A DNA stretch of 64,000 nucleotides from Pseudomonas sp. FEN (GTDB taxonomy: Bacteria > Pseudomonadota > Gammaproteobacteria > Pseudomonadales > Pseudomonadaceae): positions 682,001-746,000 of the forward strand of contig NZ_CAJFDC010000001.1 of the NCBI RefSeq assembly GCF_904067045.1. The letters run 5' to 3'. The position numbers and the translations under genes were made by a program. Position 1 is the first letter of the stretch. Every line of letters begins with the position of its first letter. Below the pieces are notes generated by a model. The model searched no databases, was not told the DNA's origin, and was given only the letters and a program-made list of their open reading frames with translations. Below, in pieces: positions 18,175-26,221 of the stretch.

Positions 18175-18840
18175 ATGACCTTCAACATCACTCGTAAAAA
18201 CAGCCAAGGCCGCGCGGTCAAAAGCTTGGCCCTGGCCACGGGCCTGAGCCTGCTGTCCTTGTCCGTCTGGGCCGGCGATTCCGCCTTGTATGGCCCGGTC
18301 GCACCGAAAGGTTCGAGCTTCGTGCGTATCTACAACGCCAGCAACCAGGAGGTCAGCGCCACCGTTGGCGCCACCGCGCTCAACGACGTGGCACCGCTGG
18401 CCAGCAGCGATTTCAGCTTCATGCCCGGTGGTGACTACAGCGCCAAGGTCGGCACCCAGAGCCTGTCGGTGAAACTCGCCGCCGACCACTATTACACCCT
18501 GGTCAACAGCACCAGCGGCCAGCCGCAACTGATCGAAGAGCCGCCGTTCAAGAACAAACAGAAGTCATTGGTACGGGTGCAGAACCTGAGTGACAAGGCC
18601 CTGACCCTGAAGACCGCCGACGGCAAGACCGACGTGGTCCAGGCGGTGGCGGCCAAGGGCCGTGGCGAACGCGAAATCAACCCGGTGAAAGTCAGCTTCG
18701 CCCTGTACGACGGCAGCACCAAGGTCAGCGACCTCAAGCCGGTGGCCCTGGAGCGTGGCGAAGCGGCGGTGCTCTACGTCACCGGCAGCGGTAGCAGCCT
18801 GTCGCCGGTCTGGGTCAAACGCCCGGTTTCGACGCGCTGA
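18175..18840 (+). CDS. algF: Alginate O-acetylation protein AlgF
   Basis: AlgF is a periplasmic protein needed for alginate acetylation, probably linking AlgJ and AlgX. The 221-residue frame carries a cleavable signal peptide (SLALATGLSLLSLSVWAG) and two beta-rich domains of similar pattern (SSFVRIYNASNQEVSATVG and KSLVRVQNLSDKALTLKTA), suggesting an internal duplication. GAGG lies about eight bases before the ATG, 14 bases after algJ. A 216-base gap with REP elements separates it from algA. Confidence 0.95.
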   Translation: MTFNITRKNSQGRAVKSLALATGLSLLSLSVWAGDSALYGPVAPKGSSFVRIYNASNQEVSATVGATALNDVAPLASSDFSFMPGGDYSAKVGTQSLSVKLAADHYYTLVNSTSGQPQLIEEPPFKNKQKSLVRVQNLSDKALTLKTADGKTDVVQAVAAKGRGEREINPVKVSFALYDGSTKVSDLKPVALERGEAAVLYVTGSGSSLSPVWVKRPVSTR

Positions 18841-18895
18841 TCGACTCACCAGGGATTCAGGTCGTTCATACACATATCAAGCCGGTTGAATTACC

Positions 18896-19018
18896 TGTGG
18901 CGAGGGGGCTTGCCCCCGCTGGAGCGCGAAGCGGTCCCAAAACGCACCATCAGGTAAATCGAGGCGTCCGGTTTTACGACTGCTGCGCAGTCGAACGGGG
19001 GCAAGCCCCCTCGCCACA
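18896..19018. repeat. REP pair in the algF-algA junction
   Basis: Inverted arms at 18896-18918 and 18996-19018 (core GTGGCGAGGGGGCTTGCCCC) of the same class as in the algL-algI gap. Confidence 0.85.
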
Positions 19019-19056
19019 GTGGCTCTAACCCATAGATTGCTTAAAGGAGTAACAAC

Positions 19057-20502
19057 ATGATTCCGGTAATTCTCTCAGGTGGTAGCGGCTCACGTCTTTG
19101 GCCGCTTTCTCGCAAGCAGTTTCCCAAGCAATTCCTCGCCCTCACCGGTAAGGAAACGCTGTTCCAGCAAACCCTCGAGCGCCTGGTGTTCGATGGCATG
19201 GAAAGCCCGATCGTGGTCTGCAACCTGGACCACCGTTTCATCGTCAACGAACAGTTGAGCAACCGTAAGCTCGAAGCCCAGCGCATCCTGATGGAGCCCT
19301 TTGGCCGTAACACCGCGCCGGCCGTGGCCCTGACCGCGATGCTGCTGGTCAACGAAGGCCGCGATGAACTGATGCTGGTGCTGCCCGCCGACCACGTGCT
19401 CGAAGACCAGAAAGCCCTGCAACGCGCCCTGGCCCTGGCCACCGTGGCGGCCGAGCGCGGCGAAATGGTGCTGTTCGGCGTCCCCGCGACCAAGCCGGAA
19501 ACCGGTTATGGCTACATCAAGTCGAGCAACGATGCGCTGCTGCCGGAAGGCGTCAGCCGGGTCTCGCAGTTCGTCGAGAAACCGGACGAAAAACGCGCCG
19601 CCGAATTCGTCGAGGCCGGCGGTTACTTCTGGAACAGCGGCATGTTCCTGTTCCGCGCCAGCCGCTTCCTCGAAGAGCTGAAAAAACACGAGCCGGACAT
19701 CTACGACACCTGCCTGCTGACCCTGGAACGCAGCACCCAGGACGGCGACAGCATAACCCTCGACGAAGCCACCTTCGCCCAGTGCCCGGACAACTCCATC
19801 GACTACGCGGTGATGGAAAAGACCCAGCGTGCCTGCGTGGTGCCCTTGAGCGCCGGCTGGAGTGACGTCGGCTGCTGGTCGTCGCTGTGGGACGTGCATG
19901 AGAAGGACGAAAACGGCAACGTCAGCAAAGGCGACGTGGTGATCCAGGACAGCCATAACTGCATGATCCATGGCAACGGCAAGCTGGTCTCGGTGATCGG
20001 CCTGGAAGACATCGTCATCGTCGAAACCAAGGACGCCATGATGATCGCCCACAAGGACAAGGTTCAAGGCGTGAAACAGATGGTCAACACCCTCAACGCC
20101 CAGGGCCGCAGCGAAACCCAGAACCACTGCGAAGTCTATCGGCCCTGGGGGTCCTACGACTCGGTGGACATGGGCGGGCGCTTTCAGGTCAAGCACATCT
20201 CGGTCAAGCCGGGGGCCTGCCTGTCGTTGCAGATGCACCACCACCGCGCCGAGCACTGGATCGTGGTCAGCGGCACCGCCGAAGTGACCTGCGACGAGAA
20301 CGTGTTCCTGCTCTGCGAGAACCAGTCCACCTACATCCCGATTGCCTCGGTGCACCGCCTGCGCAACCCGGGCAAGATCCCGCTGGAAATCATCGAAGTG
20401 CAGTCCGGCAGCTACCTGGGCGAAGACGATATCGAGCGCTTTGAAGATGTCTATGGGCGTTCGACTGCGGTTGAGCCGGAGGTGAAAACCATCGCCCAGT
20501 AA
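19057..20502 (+). CDS. algA: Bifunctional mannose-6-P isomerase / GDP-mannose pyrophosphorylase
   Basis: AlgA supplies GDP-mannose: its C-terminal cupin converts fructose-6-P to mannose-6-P and its N-terminal nucleotidyltransferase forms GDP-mannose from mannose-1-P. The 481-residue protein shows the pyrophosphorylase signature ILSGGSGSRLWPLSRKQFPK, the active-site motif FVEKPDEKRA, GYFWNSGMFLFRA, and the type-II isomerase zinc-binding cupin LQMHHHRAEHWIVVSGTAEV. Length matches P. aeruginosa AlgA. AGGAG lies before the ATG. It is the last gene of the operon and is followed by a strong intrinsic terminator. Confidence 0.97.
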   Translation: MIPVILSGGSGSRLWPLSRKQFPKQFLALTGKETLFQQTLERLVFDGMESPIVVCNLDHRFIVNEQLSNRKLEAQRILMEPFGRNTAPAVALTAMLLVNEGRDELMLVLPADHVLEDQKALQRALALATVAAERGEMVLFGVPATKPETGYGYIKSSNDALLPEGVSRVSQFVEKPDEKRAAEFVEAGGYFWNSGMFLFRASRFLEELKKHEPDIYDTCLLTLERSTQDGDSITLDEATFAQCPDNSIDYAVMEKTQRACVVPLSAGWSDVGCWSSLWDVHEKDENGNVSKGDVVIQDSHNCMIHGNGKLVSVIGLEDIVIVETKDAMMIAHKDKVQGVKQMVNTLNAQGRSETQNHCEVYRPWGSYDSVDMGGRFQVKHISVKPGACLSLQMHHHRAEHWIVVSGTAEVTCDENVFLLCENQSTYIPIASVHRLRNPGKIPLEIIEVQSGSYLGEDDIERFEDVYGRSTAVEPEVKTIAQ

Positions 20503-20518
20503 ACTACAGTGTTCCACT

Positions 20519-20580
20519 CACCCCCGCCTCCCTGGCTGCGTACCCCCTATCCGCAGCCAGGGAGGCGGGGGTGTTTTTTT
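20519..20580 (+). terminator. Intrinsic terminator of the alginate operon
   Basis: A perfect 22-bp stem (20519-20540 with 20552-20573; key part CCCGCCTCCCTGGCTGCG) and an 11-base loop are followed by seven T residues (20574-20580). It starts 16 bases after the algA stop. Confidence 0.95.
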
Positions 20581-20693
20581 GCCTGCGCAATCGCAGGTTC
20601 GACGAAAGATAGAGATGGCCAATTTTTCATGCTAGCGTGCCGATAATTCGATGTTCAGCCTACGGCGGTTTATCCACAGGGAAGGGAGGCTTC

Positions 20694-21572
20694 ATGACGT
20701 TGACGGTCGGCAACGCGCAACAGCGACAGTGGGACGACGACAACGCCGCCTTGGCGAATCTGTGCCGCGACCTGCCGCCCCTCCGATTGCGGGCCCAGGC
20801 GGTACGCGCCCGCACCATGACGCTGACGGCGCTGCTGGCGGGATCGGCCGCGGCGGAATTGGCGCAGTTGCAGCTCGACGTAACGGCGCTGACTCAGATC
20901 GACACGCGCTGCCAAGTGAATCTCCAGACCGCCCAAGCCCGGCTGCAACATATCCGGGCCGCGCAGATTCGCCAGATCGAGGCGGTGACCCGCATCGCCC
21001 TCCAGGCCCTTCAACCGGTTATCGCGGCCTGTCAGGCCGATGGCCTGACGGTGACGGCGTGCGAGGCGCGCGCGACGGCGGCCGAAGCCACCTACCTGGC
21101 GGCCCGCACCCTGAAGGCCACCTATCCCAATCTGGGCCTGACGCTGACGCTGATCAACCATCCCAAGGGGCCAACCAACAAGCTCAGCGCCCTCGAACTT
21201 GCCAAGCTGAACACCAAGCTTCAGGGGCGTACCGTGACGGCCTGGGTGCTGGGTCGCCTGCCAGGAGCGGCAACGCGCGCCTATCGCGCGGGTGAACAGA
21301 TGTACATCCCCCAGACCTTGTCGTACTTTCCCTATCAGCCCAGCTCCGAGATTTTCCATGATTGGGTGTGGGAGACCAAGGTCGGCCATGGCCAGACGGC
21401 GTCGGCCATGAATGAGATGCTGAGCAAGATCCAAGCCGGCGGCACGCTGCTCGACACTCCTTTCGTCACGACGGCGAGCGGTTCGAAATGGGTGGTCACT
21501 CATCCCAACGTGGTGCTGAACATCATCCTGGATGCCGCCAAGACGGTGCTGATCACCTTTTACAAGACGTGA
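20694..21572 (+). CDS. Unrecognised 292-residue protein
   Basis: I do not recognise a family. The start is the ATG at 20694, preceded by GGGAGG at suitable distance; the longer in-frame extension has no ribosome binding site. Residues about 10-150 are strongly helical and Ala/Leu/Gln/Arg-rich (for example ARLQHIRAAQIRQIEAV), probably coiled coil. The C-terminal half is mixed, with aromatic patches (YIPQTLSYFPYQPSSEIFHD) and ends ILDAAKTVLITFYKT. There is no signal peptide, lipobox or obvious membrane segment. It stands alone after the alginate terminator with its own roughly 110-base upstream gap, at the start of an accessory stretch; a secreted toxin or phage-derived protein is possible, but nothing in the sequence proves it. 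Confidence 0.7.
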   Translation: MTLTVGNAQQRQWDDDNAALANLCRDLPPLRLRAQAVRARTMTLTALLAGSAAAELAQLQLDVTALTQIDTRCQVNLQTAQARLQHIRAAQIRQIEAVTRIALQALQPVIAACQADGLTVTACEARATAAEATYLAARTLKATYPNLGLTLTLINHPKGPTNKLSALELAKLNTKLQGRTVTAWVLGRLPGAATRAYRAGEQMYIPQTLSYFPYQPSSEIFHDWVWETKVGHGQTASAMNEMLSKIQAGGTLLDTPFVTTASGSKWVVTHPNVVLNIILDAAKTVLITFYKT

Positions 21573-21754
21573 TTGTGGCGGCTGTCACACGGGATGGGGC
21601 ATCTTCAGGATCGAGGTCACCTACCGTCAGAAATGATAGGCCCGATAGATGATATTGACCCGCCTACATAGCATGGACTGAAAATAGAGTCTCCCCATTA
21701 TCCACCCTGATCGAAGATCGTCCGCAGGGCGCCTGCGAAGACTATTCCCTTTCA
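21573..21754. other. Intergenic stretch before the first DUF6124 leader
   Basis: No gene is seen. It holds the most degenerate of four related palindromes at about 21624-21640 (CCGTCAGAAATGATAGG). Confidence 0.4.
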
Positions 21755-22063
21755 CTTGACTGAAATTTCCTAGAAAATCCCAACCCGTTGCTTCTGCCCA
21801 TTTCGATGACTAGTCTGCATCCTATCGCCGCAAATTCGGTGATACGGACGTGCAAGTCCGGGCTGGTTACTGGAGCAACGACACCTGACCAAAATCTCGG
21901 AGATCTAGTCTCCGAGATTCCGCGTTATGGTGGCTGTGCGTGGGAGATCTTCGGGATCTGCCGGGATTTTGCTCTGTAACCACCGGTCTTGCACACCTGC
22001 GTACAGCTGCCACCCTAAATTCGCGTGCAAGCGAACTGTGGTAGCTGGTTACGGAGTCTCACC
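21755..22063 (+). promoter_or_regulatory. Long conserved leader of DUF6124 gene, copy 1
   Basis: About 310 bases shared with the leader of the second DUF6124 gene (copy 2, minus strand). A 27-base block (21755-21781, core TTTCCTAGAAAATCCC) is 26/27 identical. Then comes a perfect 11-bp hairpin (21893-21903 with 21909-21919), a shared ATGGTGGnnGTGCG block (21927-21940), and a 3' half that folds: P1 GTAACCA/TGGTTAC (21976-21982 with 22046-22052), P3 GCTGCCAC/GTGGTAGC (22006-22013 with 22038-22045), P4 TTCGC/GCGAA (22020-22024 with 22031-22035). The 3' strand of P1 abuts the Shine-Dalgarno GGAG (22053-22056), so folding could control translation. Confidence 0.65.
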
Positions 22064-22366
22064 ATGTTCAAGATCACCCCCAATCCGCCTGTCGCGGAAG
22101 GCCTCGCCTCCCCTGCATTCAGGCTCGCCGCCGAGCGCGCCTTCGCTCACTACGAACTGCCAGCAACCCATGTCCGCCCCCGGAAACGGCAAGCGCGCAA
22201 CACCGAAGAAACCCTGCTCCATATCTACGAAAGCCTCCAGAGTGCTTCGGCGACCGCCTATGAAGCGGCGGACAATCTCCAGGGCTCGCAGCGCAAACTC
22301 GCCTTGGGCGCCGTGCACCTGATAGATATGGCGCAACAGGAGATGGATGGACTGCTCGACGCGTAA
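22064..22366 (+). CDS. DUF6124 family protein, copy 1
   Basis: A 100-residue cytosolic protein of a small family common in Pseudomonas. The family hallmarks are MFKITPNPPV at the N-terminus, an AAERAFAHYEL helix, and a C-terminal helical part (LLHIYESLQSASATAYEAAD, LALGAVHLIDMAQQ). The function is unknown. GGAG precedes the ATG by seven bases and lies next to a predicted RNA stem in the long leader. A second, diverged copy lies in opposite orientation at 25874-26221. The gene stands alone, and a hairpin with a T tract follows at 22557-22579. Confidence 0.85.
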   Translation: MFKITPNPPVAEGLASPAFRLAAERAFAHYELPATHVRPRKRQARNTEETLLHIYESLQSASATAYEAADNLQGSQRKLALGAVHLIDMAQQEMDGLLDA

Positions 22367-22556
22367 CAAGCAGCAGTTTCCAGATGGACTAACAGCGTTA
22401 TTCGCTCCCACCAGACCCGGTGGGAGTGAACAGATCAAAACCACTACCCTTGGGCAGCGAAGGTGGCGTGACGCTGAAGCTTTCCTGTTGGCCCATCGCC
22501 GGGCTCCGAGCGGGTGTGCTGGGAGCTAATTTGGGCGCAACACGGGAGACCGATCT

Positions 22557-22579
22557 ACTGTCAGAACTGACAGTTTTTT
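22557..22579 (+). terminator. Palindrome with T tract after DUF6124 copy 1
   Basis: ACTGTCAGAACTGACAGT (22557-22574) is a near-perfect 18-bp palindrome followed by a run of six T (22574-22579). It can serve as a terminator, but its sequence is also one of four copies of a repeated palindrome in this region, so it may be a protein-binding site instead. Confidence 0.5.
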
Positions 22580-22876
22580 AGAGATTAATGGAATAAAAAA
22601 AGCCAAACGAGGCATATCCCAACCACTTCAAGACATTAGCAAGCATTAATTAGTAAATATTATCCTCCGACGATCAAGGCCAAGACGCTCATCTCATAGG
22701 GCGATTCCAGCCGATAATTCATTGAATTCATTTAAAAATATATTTAATACAATTATTTCACTGGATTCCATGGTGGAATGATGCCACTTTGCCACCCGTC
22801 ATTTCTGACAGGTTACATTGGATCGCATTTGACGTTGAATACCCCCAACAGCGAAACAGGCGGCAGGGTATCGAGC
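22580..22876. other. AT-rich intergenic stretch upstream of thioredoxin-like gene
   Basis: No gene is supported. The stretch is distinctly AT-rich (about 22580-22770). A further palindrome copy, CCGTCATTTCTGACAG (22796-22811), lies about 65 bases upstream of the next start codon. Confidence 0.5.
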
Positions 22877-23275
22877 ATGAAAGAGACGACCACAGTCATC
22901 GAAATAAAGACTCGACAAGCGTTCAGGGCAGAGCTGGGCAGCCTGGAGGTGCCATTGATCCGCCCCCGACCGGCCATGGTGCTGGTCTACAGCCGCCACT
23001 GTCCGTCGTGCGAGCAGATCAAGCCGCTGCTCGAAACCCTGGCCGCGGGGCCTTACCGGGAACGGGTGGTGTTCTATCAGATCAGTTATCCGATCTTCAA
23101 ACTGTTCCAGCCAGAGATCAAAGTCGAGTACGTCCCGGCGCTGTTTTTCCTCGATGCCCATGGCACCCAGAGCCATATGTACGGCACTAAAAAGGACGAG
23201 ATAAAGACCGGCCTCGATTCGCTCTTTTTTGTCTCGAACGGGGTATTCTCGGAGATCTACGACTCTCTCCACTAA
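22877..23275 (+). CDS. Thioredoxin-fold protein with CPSC motif
   Basis: A 132-residue protein with a thioredoxin-like domain. MVLVYSRHCPSCEQIKPLLE contains the CxxC redox motif (CPSC), followed by a beta strand (VVFYQISYPIF) and the cis-proline region VEYVPALFFLDAHG, as in thioredoxins. There is no signal peptide, so it should act in the cytosol. The start at 22877 (MKETTTVIEIK) is chosen because the family-like sequence begins after it; no strong Shine-Dalgarno is obvious, and longer in-frame starts exist. The C-terminus (SLFFVSNGVFSEIYDSLH) extends beyond classical thioredoxin. An SDR gene follows after nine bases, so the two are probably co-transcribed. The partner substrate is unknown. 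Confidence 0.75.
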   Translation: MKETTTVIEIKTRQAFRAELGSLEVPLIRPRPAMVLVYSRHCPSCEQIKPLLETLAAGPYRERVVFYQISYPIFKLFQPEIKVEYVPALFFLDAHGTQSHMYGTKKDEIKTGLDSLFFVSNGVFSEIYDSLH

Positions 23276-23284
23276 GGATGCGCC

Positions 23285-24109
23285 ATGCCCGTTGCCCTGA
23301 TCACCGGATGTTCCAGCGGCATCGGCCGCGCGTTGGCGGATGTGTTCAAACAAGCGGGCTACGAGGTCTGGACCTCGGCGCGCCGGGCCGAGGATGTGGC
23401 GGTGCTGGTCGCGGCCGGGTTCACCGCCGTGCAACTGGACGTCAATGATGGAGAAGCACTGCAGGCGTTGGGCGAACGCCTCAACACGCAATGCGGTGGC
23501 CTCGATGTGTTGATCAACAACGCCGGTTATGGCGCCATGGGGCCGGTGCTCGACGGCGGGGTCGAGGCCATGCGCCGGCAGTTCGAAACCAATGTGTTTT
23601 CCATCGTTGGGGTGACCCGGGCAATGCTGCCAGTGTTGCGCCGCAGCCGCGGCCTGGTGGTGAATATCGGCAGTGTTTCCGGGGTGTTGGTGACGCCGTT
23701 CGCCGGGGCTTATTGCGCCTCGAAAGCGGCGGTGCATGCCTTGAGCGACGCCATGCGCATGGAGTTGGCACCGTTCGGAATCCGGGTGCTGGAAGTACAA
23801 CCCGGGGCCATCGATACCCGCTTTGCCAAAAACGCCGGGCATGAAGCCGAGCAATTGATTGGCGAACAATCGCCCTGGTGGCCGCTGCGCGAAGGCATTC
23901 GGGCGCGGGCCAATGCTTCGCAGAACAATCCGACCGCCGCCAGCCACTTTGCCGCCGACTTGCTCAAAGCCGTACAACAGGCCCGGCCGCCGCGCCTGTT
24001 GCGCCTGGGTAATGGCAGTTGGGCGTTGCCGTTGATGGCCTGGTTGCTGCCCAAGGGCTTGCTGGAAAAAGTGCTGATGAAACGGTTTGGCCTCAGTGCA
24101 CGCCTGTAA
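23285..24109 (+). CDS. SDR family oxidoreductase
   Basis: A 274-residue classical short-chain dehydrogenase/reductase. Motifs in order: TGCSSGIGRALA (cofactor-binding TGxxxGxG), LDVND, NNAGYG, the catalytic serine region NIGSVSG, and the YxxxK pair in YCASKAAVHALSDAMRMEL. The Arg residues after the first strand (SARRAED) suggest NADP(H). The C-terminal extension (LPLMAWLLPKGLLEKVLMKR) is amphipathic. It follows the thioredoxin-like gene closely and probably belongs to the same transcript. The substrate is not evident. Confidence 0.9.
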   Translation: MPVALITGCSSGIGRALADVFKQAGYEVWTSARRAEDVAVLVAAGFTAVQLDVNDGEALQALGERLNTQCGGLDVLINNAGYGAMGPVLDGGVEAMRRQFETNVFSIVGVTRAMLPVLRRSRGLVVNIGSVSGVLVTPFAGAYCASKAAVHALSDAMRMELAPFGIRVLEVQPGAIDTRFAKNAGHEAEQLIGEQSPWWPLREGIRARANASQNNPTAASHFAADLLKAVQQARPPRLLRLGNGSWALPLMAWLLPKGLLEKVLMKRFGLSARL

Positions 24110-24160
24110 CCAGCGGCCAGCAAGCAATGCCGTTCACTTGAGCCTGAACACCTACCTCAA

Positions 24161-24250
24161 TGTGGGAGCGGTGCTTGCCCGCGAAGAACGATGACGCGGT
24201 GTACCTGAAAAACCGCGGCGCTCCTTTCGCGGGCAAGCACCGCTCCCACA
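24161..24250. repeat. REP pair between SDR and LysR genes
   Basis: Inverted arms at 24161-24185 (TGTGGGAGCGGTGCTTGCCC...) and 24227-24250 between two convergent genes. Confidence 0.8.
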
Positions 24251-24301
24251 AATGATCTTGCGCTGTCCAGATTGAACATTTTCAAGGGAACAAGATTGCG
24301 C

Positions 24302-25192
24302 TCAGGCATGGTCCTTCATGAAGTCGATGAACACCCGGACTTTCAACGGCAGGTGCCGGGTGTCCGGGTACAGCGCGTAGATCCCCTGCTCGACAAAGCG
24401 GTAGTCGCTCAACAAGCGGCACAGGCGCCCGCTCTCCAGATCCTCACGTACCAGCCAATCCGGCAGAATCGCCACCCCCTGCCCCGCCAGGGCAAAGCCA
24501 AGCAGCACCGAGGAGTTGTCAGCGACGATGCGTGACTGCTCGACGCCGGGCCGAAAGAAAAACTGCTCGCCACTCGTCACATGGGTCAGGCCAAGATCCC
24601 CCAGCCGTCGATGCACCAGGCTCTGCACCTGTTGCAAGGCCTCGAAGGTGTGCAATTCGCCGCCAGGCAATCCGGCGACAAAACCCGGCGAGGCCACGGC
24701 AAAGATCTTGAAGGTGGCGAGTTGCGTGGCCCGATGATTGGAATCGGACACCTGACCCAACCGGAGCGCCACATCGAAACGCTCCGAGATCAGGTCGGCG
24801 TGGGTCGAGGAGGTCGACAGATGCACCTTCAACTCCGGGTGAATCTGCCGGAACAGCTCCAGCGCCGGCACCACTTTGGCCAAGGCATATTCCACCGTGG
24901 TGGTGATCCGTAGCGTGCCGCGCAGTTGCGTGTGCTCCGAACGCGCTTCGTCGATCGCCAGCCGGGCCTGTTCCAGCATGCTCAGGCAACGGCCATAAAA
25001 GCGCTCGCCGGCTTCGGTCAGGGCCAGGCGCCGGGTGTTGCGCGCCAACAGGGTCACACCCAGCTCAGCCTCCAGGCGCTTGAGGGTGAAGCTGACCACG
25101 GCGCGGGTTTGCCCCAGTCGTTCGGCGGCGGCGGTCAACGAACCGGCCTCGACCACGGTCTTGAAGGTTTCGAAACGATCTAGGCTGACCAA
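24302..25192 (-). CDS. LysR family transcriptional regulator
   Basis: A 296-residue LTTR: an N-terminal winged helix-turn-helix (FETFKTVVEAGSLTAAAERL, QTRAVVSFTLKRLEAELG, LLARNTRRLALTEAGERFY) and a C-terminal inducer-binding domain (LRGTLRITTTVEYALAKVVP, HLSTSSTHADLISERFDVAL). The start is a TTG at 25192, supported by GGAGG about eight bases upstream; no in-frame ATG lies near. It is divergent from the small NTF2-like gene at 25298 with a 105-base gap containing an AT-rich segment, so that gene is its probable target. The effector is unknown. Confidence 0.9.
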   Translation of the reverse strand: MVSLDRFETFKTVVEAGSLTAAAERLGQTRAVVSFTLKRLEAELGVTLLARNTRRLALTEAGERFYGRCLSMLEQARLAIDEARSEHTQLRGTLRITTTVEYALAKVVPALELFRQIHPELKVHLSTSSTHADLISERFDVALRLGQVSDSNHRATQLATFKIFAVASPGFVAGLPGGELHTFEALQQVQSLVHRRLGDLGLTHVTSGEQFFFRPGVEQSRIVADNSSVLLGFALAGQGVAILPDWLVREDLESGRLCRLLSDYRFVEQGIYALYPDTRHLPLKVRVFIDFMKDHA

Positions 25193-25297
25193 AGGTCCCC
25201 ACCTCCATTGTCAAAATAATTTTGACAAACTAGCAGCCAAATCGCGGTTTCCCAAACAACGGTGGCGACCTAACCTGTCGCCACAAGGAGAATCCGC

Positions 25298-25696
25298 ATG
25301 AACGATAAAGCGCTGTACCTCAATGAAGTGATCGAAACCCTTACAGCCATCGAACAGTGGTTTTCCGGAGCCATGGCGGACAACGCGCTGGAGTCGTTGC
25401 TGGCACGGTTCTCGGAGACCTTTTCCATGGTCACGCCCACTGGCAGACAACTGGACAAAGCGGGGTTGGGCGAATTGTTTAGCAGTGCGGGCGGACACCG
25501 ACCGGGTTGTGTCATTACCCTCGGAGAGCTTGAAGTGATTGCATTGCATGAAGCCGGTGCCGTAGTTCGTTATCGCGAATGGCAGGCTGATGACACCGGT
25601 ACGCCTACCGATCGGCTGGCCACGGCGGTGTTTGAAAAACAGCCGGGTGGACAGGTGCTATGGCGGCATTTGCACGAGACCTTCACTCAGGCATAA
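25298..25696 (+). CDS. NTF2/SnoaL-like protein (DUF4440-type)
   Basis: A 132-residue protein with a pattern of the NTF2-like alpha+beta barrel: an N-terminal helix pair (TLTAIEQWFSGA, ALESLLARFSETFSMVTPTG), then curved strands (CVITLGELEVIALHEAGAVV, RYREWQADD, LATAVFEK) and a terminal WRHLHETF strand. Such proteins are often small-molecule binding or polyketide cyclase-like. AAGGAG precedes the ATG. It is divergent from the LysR gene. The assignment rests on pattern rather than a signature motif. Confidence 0.65.
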   Translation: MNDKALYLNEVIETLTAIEQWFSGAMADNALESLLARFSETFSMVTPTGRQLDKAGLGELFSSAGGHRPGCVITLGELEVIALHEAGAVVRYREWQADDTGTPTDRLATAVFEKQPGGQVLWRHLHETFTQA

Positions 25697-25767
25697 AAGA
25701 CGAACCTTGCAAATATCGTCTCGACCGCTACCCCGCCACCGCGCCCAACGCGGTCACCTGCGGGCGC

Positions 25768-25845
25768 TGACTTGCCAGCGATGGGCCCTCGAGCCTTGCA
25801 TCGGTCTTGCGGACGCCATCGCCGGCAAGCCGGCTCCCACGCAGG
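25768..25845. repeat. REP-type element downstream of NTF2-like gene
   Basis: The right arm 25817-25845 (CCATCGCCGGCAAGCCGGCTCCC) is clear and the left arm near 25768-25785 (CTTGCCAGCGATGGG) is degraded; they lie between convergent genes. Confidence 0.6.
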
Positions 25846-25873
25846 TTGGTGTTTCAGGCCTGACTGAGCATTG

Positions 25874-26221
25874 TCAGTTCGTGACGACGCCAGGTCGCTC
25901 ATCCAACACCGAATCCACCCAGCGCTGAGCCAACTCGATCAGGTGCACAACCCCCATCGCCACCTGGCGGTTGGAACCGGTCTGGTTGTCGGCGTGTTCA
26001 TAGGCCGTGGCCGCTGCCGATTGCAGGACGGAGTAGGCGTTGACGAGGGCGTCTTCGCGGCTTCTGGTCTCGGGCAGACAGTAAAGCGTCGAGGTGACGG
26101 CAGAAGATTTAGGGCGGTGGTGCGGCCCCAGGTCGTAGTGCGCGAAAGCACGGTCGGCGGCTTGGGGGTCGATGATTTCGGCGCTGGTTGAAACTGGCGG
26201 GTTGGGTGTGATCTTGAACAT
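25874..26221 (-). CDS. DUF6124 family protein, copy 2
   Basis: A 115-residue paralogue of the protein at 22064. It shares MFKITPNPPV exactly, AADRAFAHYDL, and the C-terminal AYSVLQSAAATAYEHADNQT with VAMGVVHLIELAQRWVDSVL. A middle insertion (SSAVTSTLYCLPE) is absent in copy 1. The function is unknown; the protein is soluble with no signal. GGAG lies about ten bases before the ATG (26221), directly after the predicted outer leader stem. It is oriented head-on to copy 1, with about 3.5 kb between the two coding regions. Confidence 0.85.
   Translation of the reverse strand: MFKITPNPPVSTSAEIIDPQAADRAFAHYDLGPHHRPKSSAVTSTLYCLPETRSREDALVNAYSVLQSAAATAYEHADNQTGSNRQVAMGVVHLIELAQRWVDSVLDERPGVVTN

Noticed and set aside
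18896..19018. Possible intrinsic terminator between algF and algA
   Set aside because: The stems are REP arms without a T tract, and algA belongs to the operon; treated as repeats.
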